A DNA stretch of 64,000 nt from Aurantimicrobium minutum (lineage in GTDB: Bacteria > Actinomycetota > Actinomycetes > Actinomycetales > Microbacteriaceae): contig NZ_JARXXU010000001.1 of the NCBI RefSeq assembly GCF_029894165.1, forward strand, positions 248,001 to 312,000, in the 5' to 3' direction. The position numbers and the translations under genes were made by a program. Under the pieces are notes generated by a model that worked only from the letters and a program-made list of their open reading frames with translations, had not been told where the DNA came from and did no database searches. Positions 16,495 through 25,355 of the stretch are shown here, one piece after another. Numbering within the stretch: position 1 is the first letter of the stretch; the number at the start of each line of letters is the position of its first letter.

Positions 16495-17265
16495 TTAGCG
16501 AATGGACTTACCCGAGAGAGTCGATTGGATGCTTTCCACCGTTCCCCGGAGCAAAGGCATGAGTCTTTTTACTTCTGTGATTTTCCCTTTATCCAGAACC
16601 ATTCCCACAGACGCAATGGTCTGGCCCTCAACAACAACGGGGAGGGCGAGAGAAAATTGACCCACTCGCATTTGCTCGACAGTGATGGAATACCCCGTTC
16701 GCTTTACTTCTTCGATTTCAACTCGCAGAAGGGCGGGATCTGTCACCGTCATCGCAGTAGGGGCTTCCAACTCGCGTTCGAGATATGCCTCGACGAACCA
16801 CTCAGGCTGCGCAACCAACAAAACACGGCCCACTGCGGTGGCATGAAGGGGCAAACGACCGCCCACGCGGGAAATGAGGGGAACCTTCTTGGAGCCATAA
16901 ATCTTGTCGGTGTAGAGGGTCTGGGTTCCCTCCCGAACTGCCATGTGAACATTCTCATGAGTGAGATCGAAGAGGTCTTGAAGGAAAGGGTGCGCGCGGT
17001 CACGAAGTCGGCGCCCAGCTAATTGACCCAATTCCCAAATACGCATGCCGACTTGGTATTTGCCGTCTGCAACCTTATCTAGACCGCCCCATTCCTCAAG
17101 TTCGTGAACGAGTCGGTACGTAGTGGAGAGCGGAAGCCCTGCGCGATGCGCGATACGGGAAACTGAGAGGGCGCCCGGAGAGTTCTCAAAAGCTGAGAGA
17201 ACGGACAAGGCTCTTGCGGTAACGCTTGCACCGCTTGGAGAGGTTGTCTGTTCTGCCTTAGGCAT
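16495..17265 (-). CDS. creR: IclR-family transcriptional regulator of the cre-like operon
   Basis: 256 residues. The helix-turn-helix region contains LSVSRIAHRAGLPLSTTYRLV, and the effector domain has TDKIYGSKKVPLISRVGGRL, LHATAVGRVLLVA and VGQFSLALPVVVEGQ. It lies directly upstream of the P450-led operon on the same strand, separated by a gap holding an inverted repeat. The name creR is given for its position only. Its start codon directly follows the stop of a chorismate mutase gene with no gap, so the two are probably co-transcribed. Confidence 0.87.
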   Translation of the reverse strand: MPKAEQTTSPSGASVTARALSVLSAFENSPGALSVSRIAHRAGLPLSTTYRLVHELEEWGGLDKVADGKYQVGMRIWELGQLAGRRLRDRAHPFLQDLFDLTHENVHMAVREGTQTLYTDKIYGSKKVPLISRVGGRLPLHATAVGRVLLVAQPEWFVEAYLERELEAPTAMTVTDPALLRVEIEEVKRTGYSITVEQMRVGQFSLALPVVVEGQTIASVGMVLDKGKITEVKRLMPLLRGTVESIQSTLSGKSIR

Positions 17266-17568
17266 TTAACCTCTGGCCTGCTCGTGGTGGTGAATAACCT
17301 CTTCGACGACGAAGCGGAACCACTTCTCTGCGAAAGTCGGGTCAAGGTTTGCCTCTTCGGCGAGCGCACGCAAGCGTGCCACCTGGCGTGCTTCACGCGC
17401 GGGGTCTGAGGGGGGAAGATCGTTGGAGGCTTTGAGCTTGCCGACCTTCTGGGTGAACTTGAAACGCTCGGCAAGCATGTGAATGAGTGCAGCATCGATG
17501 TTGTCGATGCTCTCGCGAATACCTGCGAGTTCTACTGCGACCTCAGGGTCCATCTCGTTGTGCGCCAT
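17266..17568 (-). CDS. Chorismate mutase, AroQ type
   Basis: 100 residues, all alpha, with the AroQ pattern: IRESIDNIDAALIHMLAERF at the N terminus (an Arg and the R-x-IDxID/D-x-L motif), VGKLKAS, and FRFVVEEVIHHHEQ at the C terminus. It rearranges chorismate to prephenate for phenylalanine and tyrosine synthesis. It abuts the IclR gene without a gap, which would tie expression of an aromatic-catabolism regulator to a biosynthetic gene. No prephenate gene is nearby. Confidence 0.88.
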   Translation of the reverse strand: MAHNEMDPEVAVELAGIRESIDNIDAALIHMLAERFKFTQKVGKLKASNDLPPSDPAREARQVARLRALAEEANLDPTFAEKWFRFVVEEVIHHHEQARG

Positions 17569-17592
17569 GCTTTCAGGTTAGCGCAGGAGGTG

Positions 17593-18507
17593 TTACTTCT
17601 TCGATTGCCGGCGCATGATGAGCACACCAGCGATCACGATGGCACCACCGACAGGTTCATACCAGTGCAGGTTTTCACCCAAGAACAGCACACCCAGCAG
17701 TACGCCCACAATTGGCATGACATAAGTCACTGCGGAGGAACGTGTGGGCCCCCAGGACTCGAGCACATCGTTGAACCAGAGATAGGCCAAACCTGTTCCA
17801 CCCAAGCCGATTACGGCAATAGCGACGATGGTGGTCCAGTCAATCGTGACGGGACCTAAAGCGATAAAAGGTGTGAGCAGCAACATAAAGACAACAGCTG
17901 CGCCGACCTCAACGATGGTCATTGCGCGAACGGATACCCCGCTCGGGAACACAAACTTCTTCAGATAGGTGCCCGAGAGTCCATACATGACGGCAGCACC
18001 GATGCAGGCCATCTGACCCCAGAAGCTGCCACCAATCTCGGTCAGGGTCCACGGTGCGATCACGACGAGCAGACCAACCAGGCCCACGAGTACGCCAACG
18101 ATCTGCCTGCGGTTGAAGTTCTCCACGCGCAACACATAAACCGCAATGATGGCGGTCATGATCGGAGTGAGGCCGTTATAGATCGTGGCAACGGCAGAGG
18201 TGATGTATTGCTCCGCCCAGGGGAAGAGCAGGAACGGAATACCGATACCAATCACGCCTGCCACAGCGATATGGCCCAAGAGATTGGGGTCCCGGGGAAG
18301 CTTCTGGCGGCTCACGATCAGAACAACCAGCATGAAAAGACCGCCGGCTAACACCCGTGACCACGCAATCTGTCCCCAGCTCAGGGTGTTCATTGCGATC
18401 TTGATGAAGTAGAAGCTGGAGCCCCAGAGCAGGGCCAAGAAAATGAACTTTGCGGTGACAATAACCGGAGATTGTCCAGGTTTATAGGTCGCGGCAGGAG
18501 TAGTCAT
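17593..18507 (-). CDS. EamA/DMT-family transporter
   Basis: 304 residues with ten predicted hydrophobic helices in two EamA repeats; the first repeat includes FLALLWGSSFYFIKIAMNTL and VLAGGLFMLVVLIV, the second starts near AAVMYGLSGTYLKKFV. These drug/metabolite exporters move amino acids, cofactors or small toxic compounds across the inner membrane. The substrate cannot be told. It is 24 bp upstream of the chorismate mutase gene on the same strand, so an aromatic metabolite is conceivable but unsupported. Confidence 0.88.
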   Translation of the reverse strand: MTTPAATYKPGQSPVIVTAKFIFLALLWGSSFYFIKIAMNTLSWGQIAWSRVLAGGLFMLVVLIVSRQKLPRDPNLLGHIAVAGVIGIGIPFLLFPWAEQYITSAVATIYNGLTPIMTAIIAVYVLRVENFNRRQIVGVLVGLVGLLVVIAPWTLTEIGGSFWGQMACIGAAVMYGLSGTYLKKFVFPSGVSVRAMTIVEVGAAVVFMLLLTPFIALGPVTIDWTTIVAIAVIGLGGTGLAYLWFNDVLESWGPTRSSAVTYVMPIVGVLLGVLFLGENLHWYEPVGGAIVIAGVLIMRRQSKK

Positions 18508-18590
18508 AACCTGTTTAGCCTAGGGCCTGAAACGCACTCCCGGGCAGGGTAATTAACCCCACGTACTGGAGGGAAGGAAGTGGACTGAAG

Positions 18591-19877
18591 TTAGCCGACG
18601 AGGTCGTGTTGCACGATGATGGCATCGCGGGCAGGACCCACACCAATTGCGGAGAAACGTGCACCGCTCATAGCTTCCAGAGCAGTGACGTAGTCCTGAG
18701 CATTCTTGGGCAGATCGCTGAAGCTGCGGGCACCGGTGATGTCTTCGGTCCACCCGGGGAAGTATTCCAAGATGGGGGTGGCGTGGTGGAAGTCACTCTG
18801 GTTTACAGGAACCTCATCGTGACGAACACCGTCGACGTCGTAGGCGACACAGACCGGGATCTTCTCCAGGCCAGTAAGCACATCAAGCTTGGTCAGCACG
18901 AAATCGGTTACACCGTTAATACGTGCGGTGTAGCGAGCAATCGGTGCGTCGTACCAGCCACAACGGCGAGGACGGCCGGTCGTGGTGCCGAACTCAAAAC
19001 CCTTGGCGCGGAGAAATTCACCATCAGCGTCGAAGAGCTCGGTGGGGAACGGCCCCGCACCCACGCGGGTTGTGTAGGCCTTGATGACGGCAATCACGCG
19101 TTCAACCTTGTTGGGTCCAATACCGGAACCGGTCGAGGCGCCACCGGCGGTGGCGTTGGAGGACGTGACAAATGGATACGTTCCGTGGTCAATGTCGAGC
19201 ATGGTGGCCTGGCCACCCTCAAACAGCACGACCTTGTTTGCTTCAAGTGCCTGGTTGAGTTCCAGGGCGGTGTCTGCCACCATCGGCGCAAGACGCTCAC
19301 GGTAGGACAGGAGTTCTTCAATCACAGCATCGGCAGAGATGGCACGGCGGTTGTAGATCTTGGCCAACAGGTGGTTCTTGATCTCGAGCGCAGCTTCGAC
19401 CTTCTGGCGCAGAATGCCTTCGTCGAAAATGTCCTGGATGCGGATACCCACCCGGTTGATCTTGTCTGCATAGGTGGGTCCAATACCTCGACCGGTGGTG
19501 CCGATCTGGCGCTTACCCAAGAAACGTTCGGTCACCTTGTCCAGGGTGCGGTGGTAGTCCGTGATGACGTGCGCATTCGCACTCACCCGCAGCTTCGAGG
19601 TGTCAATACCGCGAGAGTTCAGCGCATCGAGCTCTGCAAAGAGCACCGAGATGTCGATGACAACACCGTTCGCAATAACGGGGGTGACGCCGGGGGTCAG
19701 GATGCCCGAAGGAAGCAAGTGGAGGGCGTACTTCTCATCACCAATGACGACGGTGTGACCGGCGTTGTTTCCGCCGTTGAACTTAACCACGTAGTCGATG
19801 CGATCTGCGAGAAGGTCGGTAGCTTTACCTTTACCCTCATCGCCCCACTGAGCACCAATCAACACAATTGCTGGCAA
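18591..19877 (-). CDS. purA: Adenylosuccinate synthetase
   Basis: 428 residues, full length. The opening [21 protein letters not shown] holds the family's GDEGKGK phosphate loop. It also has [12 protein letters not shown] with the IMP and catalytic residues, [16 protein letters not shown], and the GTP-binding region near the C terminus. It joins IMP and aspartate with GTP in the first committed step to AMP. The start appears to be TTG at 19877: GAGGGG lies eight bases upstream, and no ATG or GTG fits the conserved N terminus. A long open frame on the opposite strand is only its shadow. Confidence 0.96.
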   Translation of the reverse strand: MPAIVLIGAQWGDEGKGKATDLLADRIDYVVKFNGGNNAGHTVVIGDEKYALHLLPSGILTPGVTPVIANGVVIDISVLFAELDALNSRGIDTSKLRVSANAHVITDYHRTLDKVTERFLGKRQIGTTGRGIGPTYADKINRVGIRIQDIFDEGILRQKVEAALEIKNHLLAKIYNRRAISADAVIEELLSYRERLAPMVADTALELNQALEANKVVLFEGGQATMLDIDHGTYPFVTSSNATAGGASTGSGIGPNKVERVIAVIKAYTTRVGAGPFPTELFDADGEFLRAKGFEFGTTTGRPRRCGWYDAPIARYTARINGVTDFVLTKLDVLTGLEKIPVCVAYDVDGVRHDEVPVNQSDFHHATPILEYFPGWTEDITGARSFSDLPKNAQDYVTALEAMSGARFSAIGVGPARDAIIVQHDLVG

Positions 19878-19975
19878 GACGATTTCCCCTCGTCGTGAAG
19901 TACGGCCTGTGCAACTGCGACCTGCCAGTAATTCATTCTACCGGCTAAAAATCCCCTGTTTCCCGGGGTGACGCC

Positions 19976-20599
19976 CTAGTCGACGGTGGCGACAAGAACC
20001 ACATCGATGGCAATGTGGTCCAGACCCTCAGCGTGGACGGCACGTTCCCGCAATTCGAGCGTGCGAATGTTCAACCGCAGGTCTTCACACGCCGCACGCA
20101 ACTCCATCATGCTGGGGTTCAGCTCACGAGCAGGTGGCCCGCCAAAGCCCCGGGTCACATTTTCCCGGGCATGCCAGACCCCAAACACAGTGCCGCCCCG
20201 GCGGGTGTTGAGCATAGCCACCCCGAGTGCAGCCCCCAGGTCTGCGGGAGGCAACTGGAGGTAGGCAAGAACGCTGAGATCAACCGGACGAGTTGTGCAG
20301 GACTGTGAGTTTGTGGCATCACCAACAGTGCCCGTGCAGAGGGCGGTCAGTCCTGCTTGTTCAGCACGCTGCAAGAATTTCTCTACCGCGACAGCAGAGA
20401 AGTCAGAGTTCTCTGCGTGCCACCCGCGGCTGGCAAACCACAGGGCATTGCGACCTTCGCCACCACCCAAGTCCAGCATGTTGCCCGTAGGAAGATCCAA
20501 GAGATACTCGACCACATATTGGTTGGGCTCTTGAGACCACACCAGTTCAGCTTCCGTATAGCGTTTATCCCAGGCTTCGGCTGCGTTCGGTGTCGACAT
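19976..20599 (-). CDS. Class I SAM-dependent methyltransferase
   Basis: 207 residues from the ATG at 20599. Motif I is NMLDLGGGEGRNALWFASRG, followed by ENSDFSAVAVEKF (motif II) and PVDLSVLAYLQLPPADLGAA (motif IV area). It resembles the TehB/thiopurine-type group of small methyltransferases. Substrate unknown. It starts 12 bases after the stop of the TrmH-like gene and is probably in one unit with it and pyrE. Confidence 0.8.
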   Translation of the reverse strand: MSTPNAAEAWDKRYTEAELVWSQEPNQYVVEYLLDLPTGNMLDLGGGEGRNALWFASRGWHAENSDFSAVAVEKFLQRAEQAGLTALCTGTVGDATNSQSCTTRPVDLSVLAYLQLPPADLGAALGVAMLNTRRGGTVFGVWHARENVTRGFGGPPARELNPSMMELRAACEDLRLNIRTLELRERAVHAEGLDHIAIDVVLVATVD

Positions 20600-20610
20600 C
20601 AATGTTCTTC

Positions 20611-21252
20611 TTACTTCTCAAAATCCACGTGCTGCATCACCCAGGAATGCATGGTGACGGCAGCTGCGGCGCTGGCGTTGATAGACCGGGTGGATCCAAA
20701 CTGAGTAATCTCAATCACGGCTTCAGCGGCGTCAATAGCTTCGGGAGACAGGCCCGGGCCTTCTTGGCCGAACAGAAATAGGCACCGCTCGGGGAGGGCA
20801 TAAGTTTCGATCTTCACGCAGCCTGGAACGTTATCGATGGCGAGGAGAGGAATGTCTTCCTTCTGTGCCCAGTTCACGAGGTCTGCCACAGTGTCGTGGT
20901 GAAGAACGTGCTGGTAGCGATCGGTGACCATGGCGCCACGCTTGTTCCAGCGGCGGCGCCCAACAATGTGGACGGTGTCCGCACCGAACGCATTGGCGGA
21001 GCGCACGATGGAACCAATGTTCATGTCGTGCTGCCAGTTTTCAATGGCAACGTGGAAAGGGTGACGCTTCTCATCCAAGTCAGCAACGATGGCTTCCATG
21101 GTCCAGTAGCGATACCGGTCAATCACATTACGGGTGTCGCCCTTTTCGAGTAGTTCCTGGTCATACCAGGGCCCCTCCGGGAGTTCCCCCATCCACGGCC
21201 CTACACCGGAGGTGCTCAGCTCATGCGTGGGTGAAACAGGAAGATCAGTCAC
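20611..21252 (-). CDS. TrmH/SpoU-family RNA 2'-O-methyltransferase
   Basis: 213 residues, GTG start. SPOUT motifs are present: HDMNIGSIVRSANAFGADTV (motif 1 with N and R), FLFGQEGPGLSPEA (motif 2) and GSTRSINASAAAAVTMHSW (motif 3). The protein would methylate a ribose 2'-OH in tRNA or rRNA. The first 60 residues are not the L30e-like substrate domain and are specific to actinobacterial relatives. It lies two bases after the pyrE stop. Confidence 0.88.
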   Translation of the reverse strand: MTDLPVSPTHELSTSGVGPWMGELPEGPWYDQELLEKGDTRNVIDRYRYWTMEAIVADLDEKRHPFHVAIENWQHDMNIGSIVRSANAFGADTVHIVGRRRWNKRGAMVTDRYQHVLHHDTVADLVNWAQKEDIPLLAIDNVPGCVKIETYALPERCLFLFGQEGPGLSPEAIDAAEAVIEITQFGSTRSINASAAAAVTMHSWVMQHVDFEK

Positions 21253-21254
21253 GA

Positions 21255-21809
21255 CTACTGAGGCTCGAGACCGAGGTCCTCGAGGGCAATCGCATAGAAG
21301 TAGGGGTAACCCGCGGTTTCAATACGCTGACGGGCATCGGTGGCACGGTCAACCACGACGGCAACGCCGACAACTTCAGCACCGACCTTCTCCAACGCTT
21401 CGATGGCCTTCAGTGGTGATCCACCCGTGGTGGAGGTGTCTTCGAGCACGACGACGCGCTTACCGGTGAGGTCTGGTCCTTCGACCTGGCGACCTCGGCC
21501 GTGGTCTTTAGGTTCCTTGCGCACAACAAAAGCGTCGTAGGTCAGCCCCCGAGCAGCACCTTGGTGTAACACAGCGGTGGCGATGGGGTCAGCGCCCATG
21601 GTGAGACCACCCACGGCATCCACATTCGGAATCTCAGCCAGCACGTCAAGCATGACCTGACCGATCAGAGGGGCAACGCGGTGGTCGAGGGAGATCTTGC
21701 GCATGTCCACGTAATACGTGGCCTTCTTGCCGCTGGTCAGAGTGAAGTCTCCGTGGAAGACGGCTTCCTCTTTGATGAAATTAATCAGCTGTTCGCGTGC
21801 AGAAGTCAT
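21255..21809 (-). CDS. pyrE: Orotate phosphoribosyltransferase
   Basis: 184 residues. The PRPP-binding motif VVVLEDTSTTGGSPLKAIEA and the FTLTSGKKATYYVDMRK segment are typical. It transfers phosphoribosyl from PRPP to orotate in UMP synthesis. VVRKEPKDHGRGRQVEG is the flexible catalytic loop. It is the first gene of a pyrE-trmH-methyltransferase run; other pyr genes are elsewhere. Confidence 0.94.
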   Translation of the reverse strand: MTSAREQLINFIKEEAVFHGDFTLTSGKKATYYVDMRKISLDHRVAPLIGQVMLDVLAEIPNVDAVGGLTMGADPIATAVLHQGAARGLTYDAFVVRKEPKDHGRGRQVEGPDLTGKRVVVLEDTSTTGGSPLKAIEALEKVGAEVVGVAVVVDRATDARQRIETAGYPYFYAIALEDLGLEPQ

Positions 21810-21893
21810 GCCGTAAGTTTATCGACCGGCCAGCATGGTTACTGACGTTGCGGGTGCACTGTCCGTGGTGAAGGCAACAATACTCATACAAAA

Positions 21894-21944
21894 ACCCCGG
21901 TCGTGTGATCGGTTCGTAAAGAACTACAGGGACGGTTCCGGGGT
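21894..21944. other. Long-range inverted repeat in the leader of the Abi-like gene
   Basis: ACCCCGG (21894-21900) and CCGGGGT (21938-21944) enclose 37 bases that contain a smaller GTTC-gtaaa-GAAC hairpin. It sits in the 166-bp gap between divergent pyrE and the Abi-like gene. It could be a folded leader or a small RNA, or chance. Confidence 0.25.
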
Positions 21945-21975
21945 GTTCCATCCAAGAATAAAACAAGGTACTGAC

Positions 21976-22653
21976 ATGGTCAATATGAACGAGTGGGATA
22001 TCGCGGTGCGCTACTTAGCTGGAGCTCGCCTTCGCCCATACCTCGAAGCCTGCTCGGGGAACGATGAGCTAGCTCTTCGCTTATATGAATGGAACACAGA
22101 GATATCCTCCGCGCTGTGGGAATCACTGTCATATCTTGAAGTCAGTGTCAGGAACACCATTGACCTGCAAATGCAATACCGCCAACAAAGGTTGGGTAGA
22201 GAATCCCATTGGATCTTTGACACCGATGGTGAGTTGGGAAGAAATCGAGAAAATCCTGCTGAATCCAAGCAACCTTATAGAGCAATTCACGAAGCGACCC
22301 GAAGGATTCACAACCAACACAAGGAAGTAACGCCTAACCGAATTATTTCAGAGCTGTCTTTTGGATTCTGGCACCAGATGATGTCAAAACAGCAGCGATT
22401 TTTGTGGCCTGATCTTGCATCAGGTTTCAGAAATTTGCCCTCGCGCGCTCCTGACGAGCTGGTAACAAAGTTCGAACCGTTGAGGGATTTAAGGAACAGG
22501 ATTGGACACCATCACAAAATTTTTCATCTCGATGTTTATGAAAAGTTTGACCTGATTACATCTGTCGCGAGCTTCGTAGAACCAGCTCTAGCGGACATGA
22601 TTCGTTCTCGTTCTCGATTGGAGGATTTACTTTCACACAGGCCGGTAACTTAG
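21976..22653 (+). CDS. Abi-like HEPN protein (abortive-infection family)
   Basis: 225 residues, mostly alpha-helical. It resembles AbiD/AbiF-type Abi_2 proteins: the N-terminal ARLRPYLEACSGNDELALRL, the SLSYLEVSVRNTIDLQM segment near 51-66, FGFWHQMMS, and the C-terminal RDLRNRIGHHHKIF, whose R173-x4-H178 is the HEPN ribonuclease motif. Such proteins cut RNA and stop growth after phage infection. The ATG at 21976 has AAGG eight bases upstream. It is a lone gene inserted between pyrE and xthA, and it is more AT-rich than both, which suggests acquisition. Confidence 0.75.
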   Translation: MVNMNEWDIAVRYLAGARLRPYLEACSGNDELALRLYEWNTEISSALWESLSYLEVSVRNTIDLQMQYRQQRLGRESHWIFDTDGELGRNRENPAESKQPYRAIHEATRRIHNQHKEVTPNRIISELSFGFWHQMMSKQQRFLWPDLASGFRNLPSRAPDELVTKFEPLRDLRNRIGHHHKIFHLDVYEKFDLITSVASFVEPALADMIRSRSRLEDLLSHRPVT

Positions 22654-22657
22654 AAGT

Positions 22658-23491
22658 ATGCGCATTGCCACCTGGAACGTGAACTCTATTCGTGCGCGCG
22701 TCGAGCGCGTGGTCGACTACATCGTGCGCGAAGACATTGACGTGCTGTGCATGCAAGAGATCAAGTGCCGGGATCACCAGTTCCCCTACGATGCCTTCAC
22801 AGCGGCTGGCTACGAAGTCGTTCTTCACGGCCTGAATCAGTGGAACGGTGTGGCCATCGCCTCGCGTCTGCCCCTCGAAGATGTGCAGATCACGTTCCCG
22901 TCTCAGCCCGGCTTTGGCGAACCAGACGCTGACGGCAACGCTCCGCTGGAAGCGCGTGCGATTGCCGCCACCGTGGACGGTGTGCGTCTGTGGAGTTTGT
23001 ATGTGCCCAACGGGCGCGAACTCGACCACCCGCACTATGCCTACAAACTCGAGTGGCTACGGGGCTTGGCCCGAGACACTGCCGGCTGGTTAGCTGACTC
23101 CCCCGATATGCCCCTGGCATTACTCGGTGACTGGAACGTTGTTCCCTATGACGACGACGTGTGGGACATTCGTGAATTTGCCGGCAGCACCCACGTCTCA
23201 CCTCCCGAGCGTGAAGCTTTCTTCGCCTTCGAAGCTGTTGGCCTGAAAGATGTGGTGCGCCCCCTGATCCCCGAGGGTTACACCTATTGGGACTACAAAC
23301 AGCTGCGATTCCCCCGGAACGAGGGCATGCGGATTGACTTCATTCTGGGCTCCCCCGCCTTTGCGGAGCTCGTCGACAGCGCGGTCATCGCGCGCGACGA
23401 GCGCAAAGGTGATGGCCCCAGCGACCACGTACCGGTTGTGGTTGATTTAATGCGTGACGGGGACGAAGACGACCGTCCCATGATTTGGTAG
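22658..23491 (+). CDS. xthA: Exodeoxyribonuclease III
   Basis: 277 residues of the AP-endonuclease/EEP fold. Catalytic motifs are present: TWNVNSIRARV (Asn), LCMQEIKC (Glu), LLGDWNVVPYDDDVWD (Asp and Asn) and the C-terminal SDHVPVVVD (Asp-His). It repairs abasic sites and 3'-blocked ends. The ATG is four bases after the Abi-like stop, so a shared transcript is possible although the two functions are unrelated. Confidence 0.93.
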   Translation: MRIATWNVNSIRARVERVVDYIVREDIDVLCMQEIKCRDHQFPYDAFTAAGYEVVLHGLNQWNGVAIASRLPLEDVQITFPSQPGFGEPDADGNAPLEARAIAATVDGVRLWSLYVPNGRELDHPHYAYKLEWLRGLARDTAGWLADSPDMPLALLGDWNVVPYDDDVWDIREFAGSTHVSPPEREAFFAFEAVGLKDVVRPLIPEGYTYWDYKQLRFPRNEGMRIDFILGSPAFAELVDSAVIARDERKGDGPSDHVPVVVDLMRDGDEDDRPMIW

Positions 23492-23499
23492 GTGCTGAT

Positions 23500-23835
23500 A
23501 TGAAATCTCCCGTTGCAAACCGTGTGACCACAATTGTCCTGCTGGTGGTCGCTCTGATCAGCGATGTTGTTCTCTTTGTCCCTGCCCTCATGCTGGCGAT
23601 GGCCTCGGACGGGTGCAGCACCTCGTGCAACATGGTGGTGTTTGGCCTGGGCTACTACCTCGCCGTGGCAGGACCCATTCTGGTCACACTGACCGGCATC
23701 GTCTTCTCCATTATCAAGATGGTGAAAAAGCAAGATGCCATTACGACCGCCCTCATTGGAATCGGTGGCACCTACGGAGCATTTGTTCTGGGGCTGGCCA
23801 TCGTGTTCATCACGGTGACGCTCGCCCAGGGTTAA
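23500..23835 (+). CDS. Small four-helix membrane protein, unknown function
   Basis: 111 residues with predicted membrane helices at about 9-31, 40-60, 68-75 and 85-108 and a short cysteine pair (CSTSC) in the first loop. I do not recognise a family. The ATG at 23500 has AGG seven bases upstream; a TTG at 23485 would overlap xthA. The 3' end overlaps the convergent coiled-coil gene by four bases. Confidence 0.65.
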   Translation: MKSPVANRVTTIVLLVVALISDVVLFVPALMLAMASDGCSTSCNMVVFGLGYYLAVAGPILVTLTGIVFSIIKMVKKQDAITTALIGIGGTYGAFVLGLAIVFITVTLAQG

Positions 23836-24425
23836 TACTCGGGCGTATTTTCTTCGATCAGCTGTGCCAAATCGAGATTGATGAACTGACGGAGTCGGTC
23901 ATCACGCTCGTCTTCGTAGTGTTCGTCACCGAACTCCAGTGCTTCGGTCCGATCCAGTGAGCGTTCCATCTCTCGCGACAGCTCGGCCCATGCTTGGGAA
24001 TGTGCTTCCTGGATCAACGACTGCACCAGCTCAACATCGTGTATTTGCTCGGCTAACTGCGCTGCGACAAGTTCAAGGGACTGCTTGCGAACAACAAGGT
24101 TTTTCACATCAATCTTGCGATAGTCGTCGCCGTATTCCGCTTCACCGGGACGTTTGCGAGCGCGAGCCAACTTCTTCTCGAGCTTTTCTGCAAGTTCTTG
24201 ATGTTCACGGGAGAGCTGAGAAAGTACTTCGCCTGCCGGCACGATAAAGAGCTCTGTGTCCACGGCACCCGGTTGGCGAATGGCATGGATGAGAATGCGA
24301 TTCTTCAGCTCCATCAATGCTGCTTGCCGGGCCATGGCATAGCCATCGGCTGCGGAGTCTTCGACAGTGGGGAGCTGGTATTTAACCGTGTCCTTGCTCC
24401 CGCGCCAGATGCGCCAGTCGAGCAT
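23832..24425 (-). CDS. Coiled-coil protein, unknown function
   Basis: 197 charged residues, largely helical, with coiled-coil stretches around SREHQELAEKLEKKLARARK and the last 90 residues. It has no signal peptide or membrane segment. I do not recognise a characterised family; similar acidic proteins are common in Microbacteriaceae. It ends ...LAQLIEENTPEY. Lone gene, 48 bp downstream of an SDR gene. Confidence 0.65.
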   Translation of the reverse strand: MLDWRIWRGSKDTVKYQLPTVEDSAADGYAMARQAALMELKNRILIHAIRQPGAVDTELFIVPAGEVLSQLSREHQELAEKLEKKLARARKRPGEAEYGDDYRKIDVKNLVVRKQSLELVAAQLAEQIHDVELVQSLIQEAHSQAWAELSREMERSLDRTEALEFGDEHYEDERDDRLRQFINLDLAQLIEENTPEY

Positions 24426-24473
24426 CTCGCCTCCCCTGCTTGTCCTTCCAAGGATACCGAAGGGCAGAGCAGG

Positions 24474-25307
24474 TTACTTGCGACCGGTGAAATGATCCAT
24501 GGTGTTGTAGACACCAAAAACCTTGCCCGCGATGGCATCAAACCAGCGCAGCGGCAAGATGCCCTTGAGAACTTTAGACAGGTGCACGGTCCACGGCAGC
24601 ATGAGCATGGGCTTGCCCTGAATCATGGCTTTCCACACCCGATTGACCACGTAATCAGGTTGCATGATGGGGGTCATCAGCGGACCCTTGACTCCCTCAA
24701 ACATGCCCGTGGCAATATAGCTCGGGCACACCGTGGTCACTTGAACGTGGTCAAAATGTTGCTGGGAAAGCTCGAGTCGAACCGAATCACTCCAGCCGAT
24801 TAATGCCCACTTACTGGAAGCGTAAACACTCATCTTGGGGTTGGCGAGTGTTCCAGCAGCTGAGGCAATGTTCACAATGCGGGCCGGGCGTTCGGCATCG
24901 ATCATGCCGCTGAGGAATTCATGTGTGATGAACATGGGGGCAAGAGCGTTGATCTTCATGATGAACTCGGTGTCACGCTCGTTCTCGTGATCCCAGAAGA
25001 AGGTGCCCCGAACAACGCCGGCGTTGTTGATAATGACATCCACCCCGCCCAGGTCGTCACGGACTTTAGCTGCTGCTTTTTCGATCGCGGTGCGCTCAGC
25101 AATATCCACGAGCATGGGAACAATCTTCTGCTGGGAACCAGCAAACGAAAGCAGTTCCTTCGTCGTTTCCGACAGGGCCGCTTTGTTGATGTCCCAGAGA
25201 ATGACAGCAGCGGCACCTTCGGCGACCGCACGCTGGGCATAAAGCTTGCCCATCCCCATGGCTGCGCCGGTGATGAGGATTCTGGAGCCTGCAACTGTGA
25301 AGGTCAT
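24474..25307 (-). CDS. Short-chain dehydrogenase/reductase
   Basis: 277 residues from the ATG at 25307; upstream codons in the frame lie in the regulatory gap. Cofactor motif ILITGAAMGMGKLYAQRAV, then IINNAGVVRG, and catalytic Tyr-Lys in YASSKWALIGW. It resembles the SDR group that acts on lipids or acyl substrates (a C-terminal extension WTVHLSKVLKGILPLRWF suggests membrane contact). Substrate unknown. It is divergent from the DUF6421-like gene, and the gap between them has two clear inverted repeats. Confidence 0.82.
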   Translation of the reverse strand: MTFTVAGSRILITGAAMGMGKLYAQRAVAEGAAAVILWDINKAALSETTKELLSFAGSQQKIVPMLVDIAERTAIEKAAAKVRDDLGGVDVIINNAGVVRGTFFWDHENERDTEFIMKINALAPMFITHEFLSGMIDAERPARIVNIASAAGTLANPKMSVYASSKWALIGWSDSVRLELSQQHFDHVQVTTVCPSYIATGMFEGVKGPLMTPIMQPDYVVNRVWKAMIQGKPMLMLPWTVHLSKVLKGILPLRWFDAIAGKVFGVYNTMDHFTGRK

Positions 25308-25328
25308 AGTTCCATCGTACTCACGCTG

Positions 25329-25352
25329 ATTCTGTGCGTTCAGGCACAGAAT
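25329..25352. promoter_or_regulatory. Perfect inverted repeat in the SDR/DUF6421 divergent region
   Basis: ATTCTGTGC-gttcag-GCACAGAAT: nine-base perfect arms with a six-base spacer, 22 bp upstream of the SDR start. It is a good candidate operator for a dimeric regulator. It ends three bases before a second, larger repeat. Confidence 0.5.
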
Positions 25353-25355
25353 TGA

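Noticed and set aside
18606-19898. 430-residue open frame antisense to purA
   Set aside because: It mirrors purA exactly, has no ribosome-binding site and no recognisable motif; purA is certain. Long antisense frames here come from codon bias.
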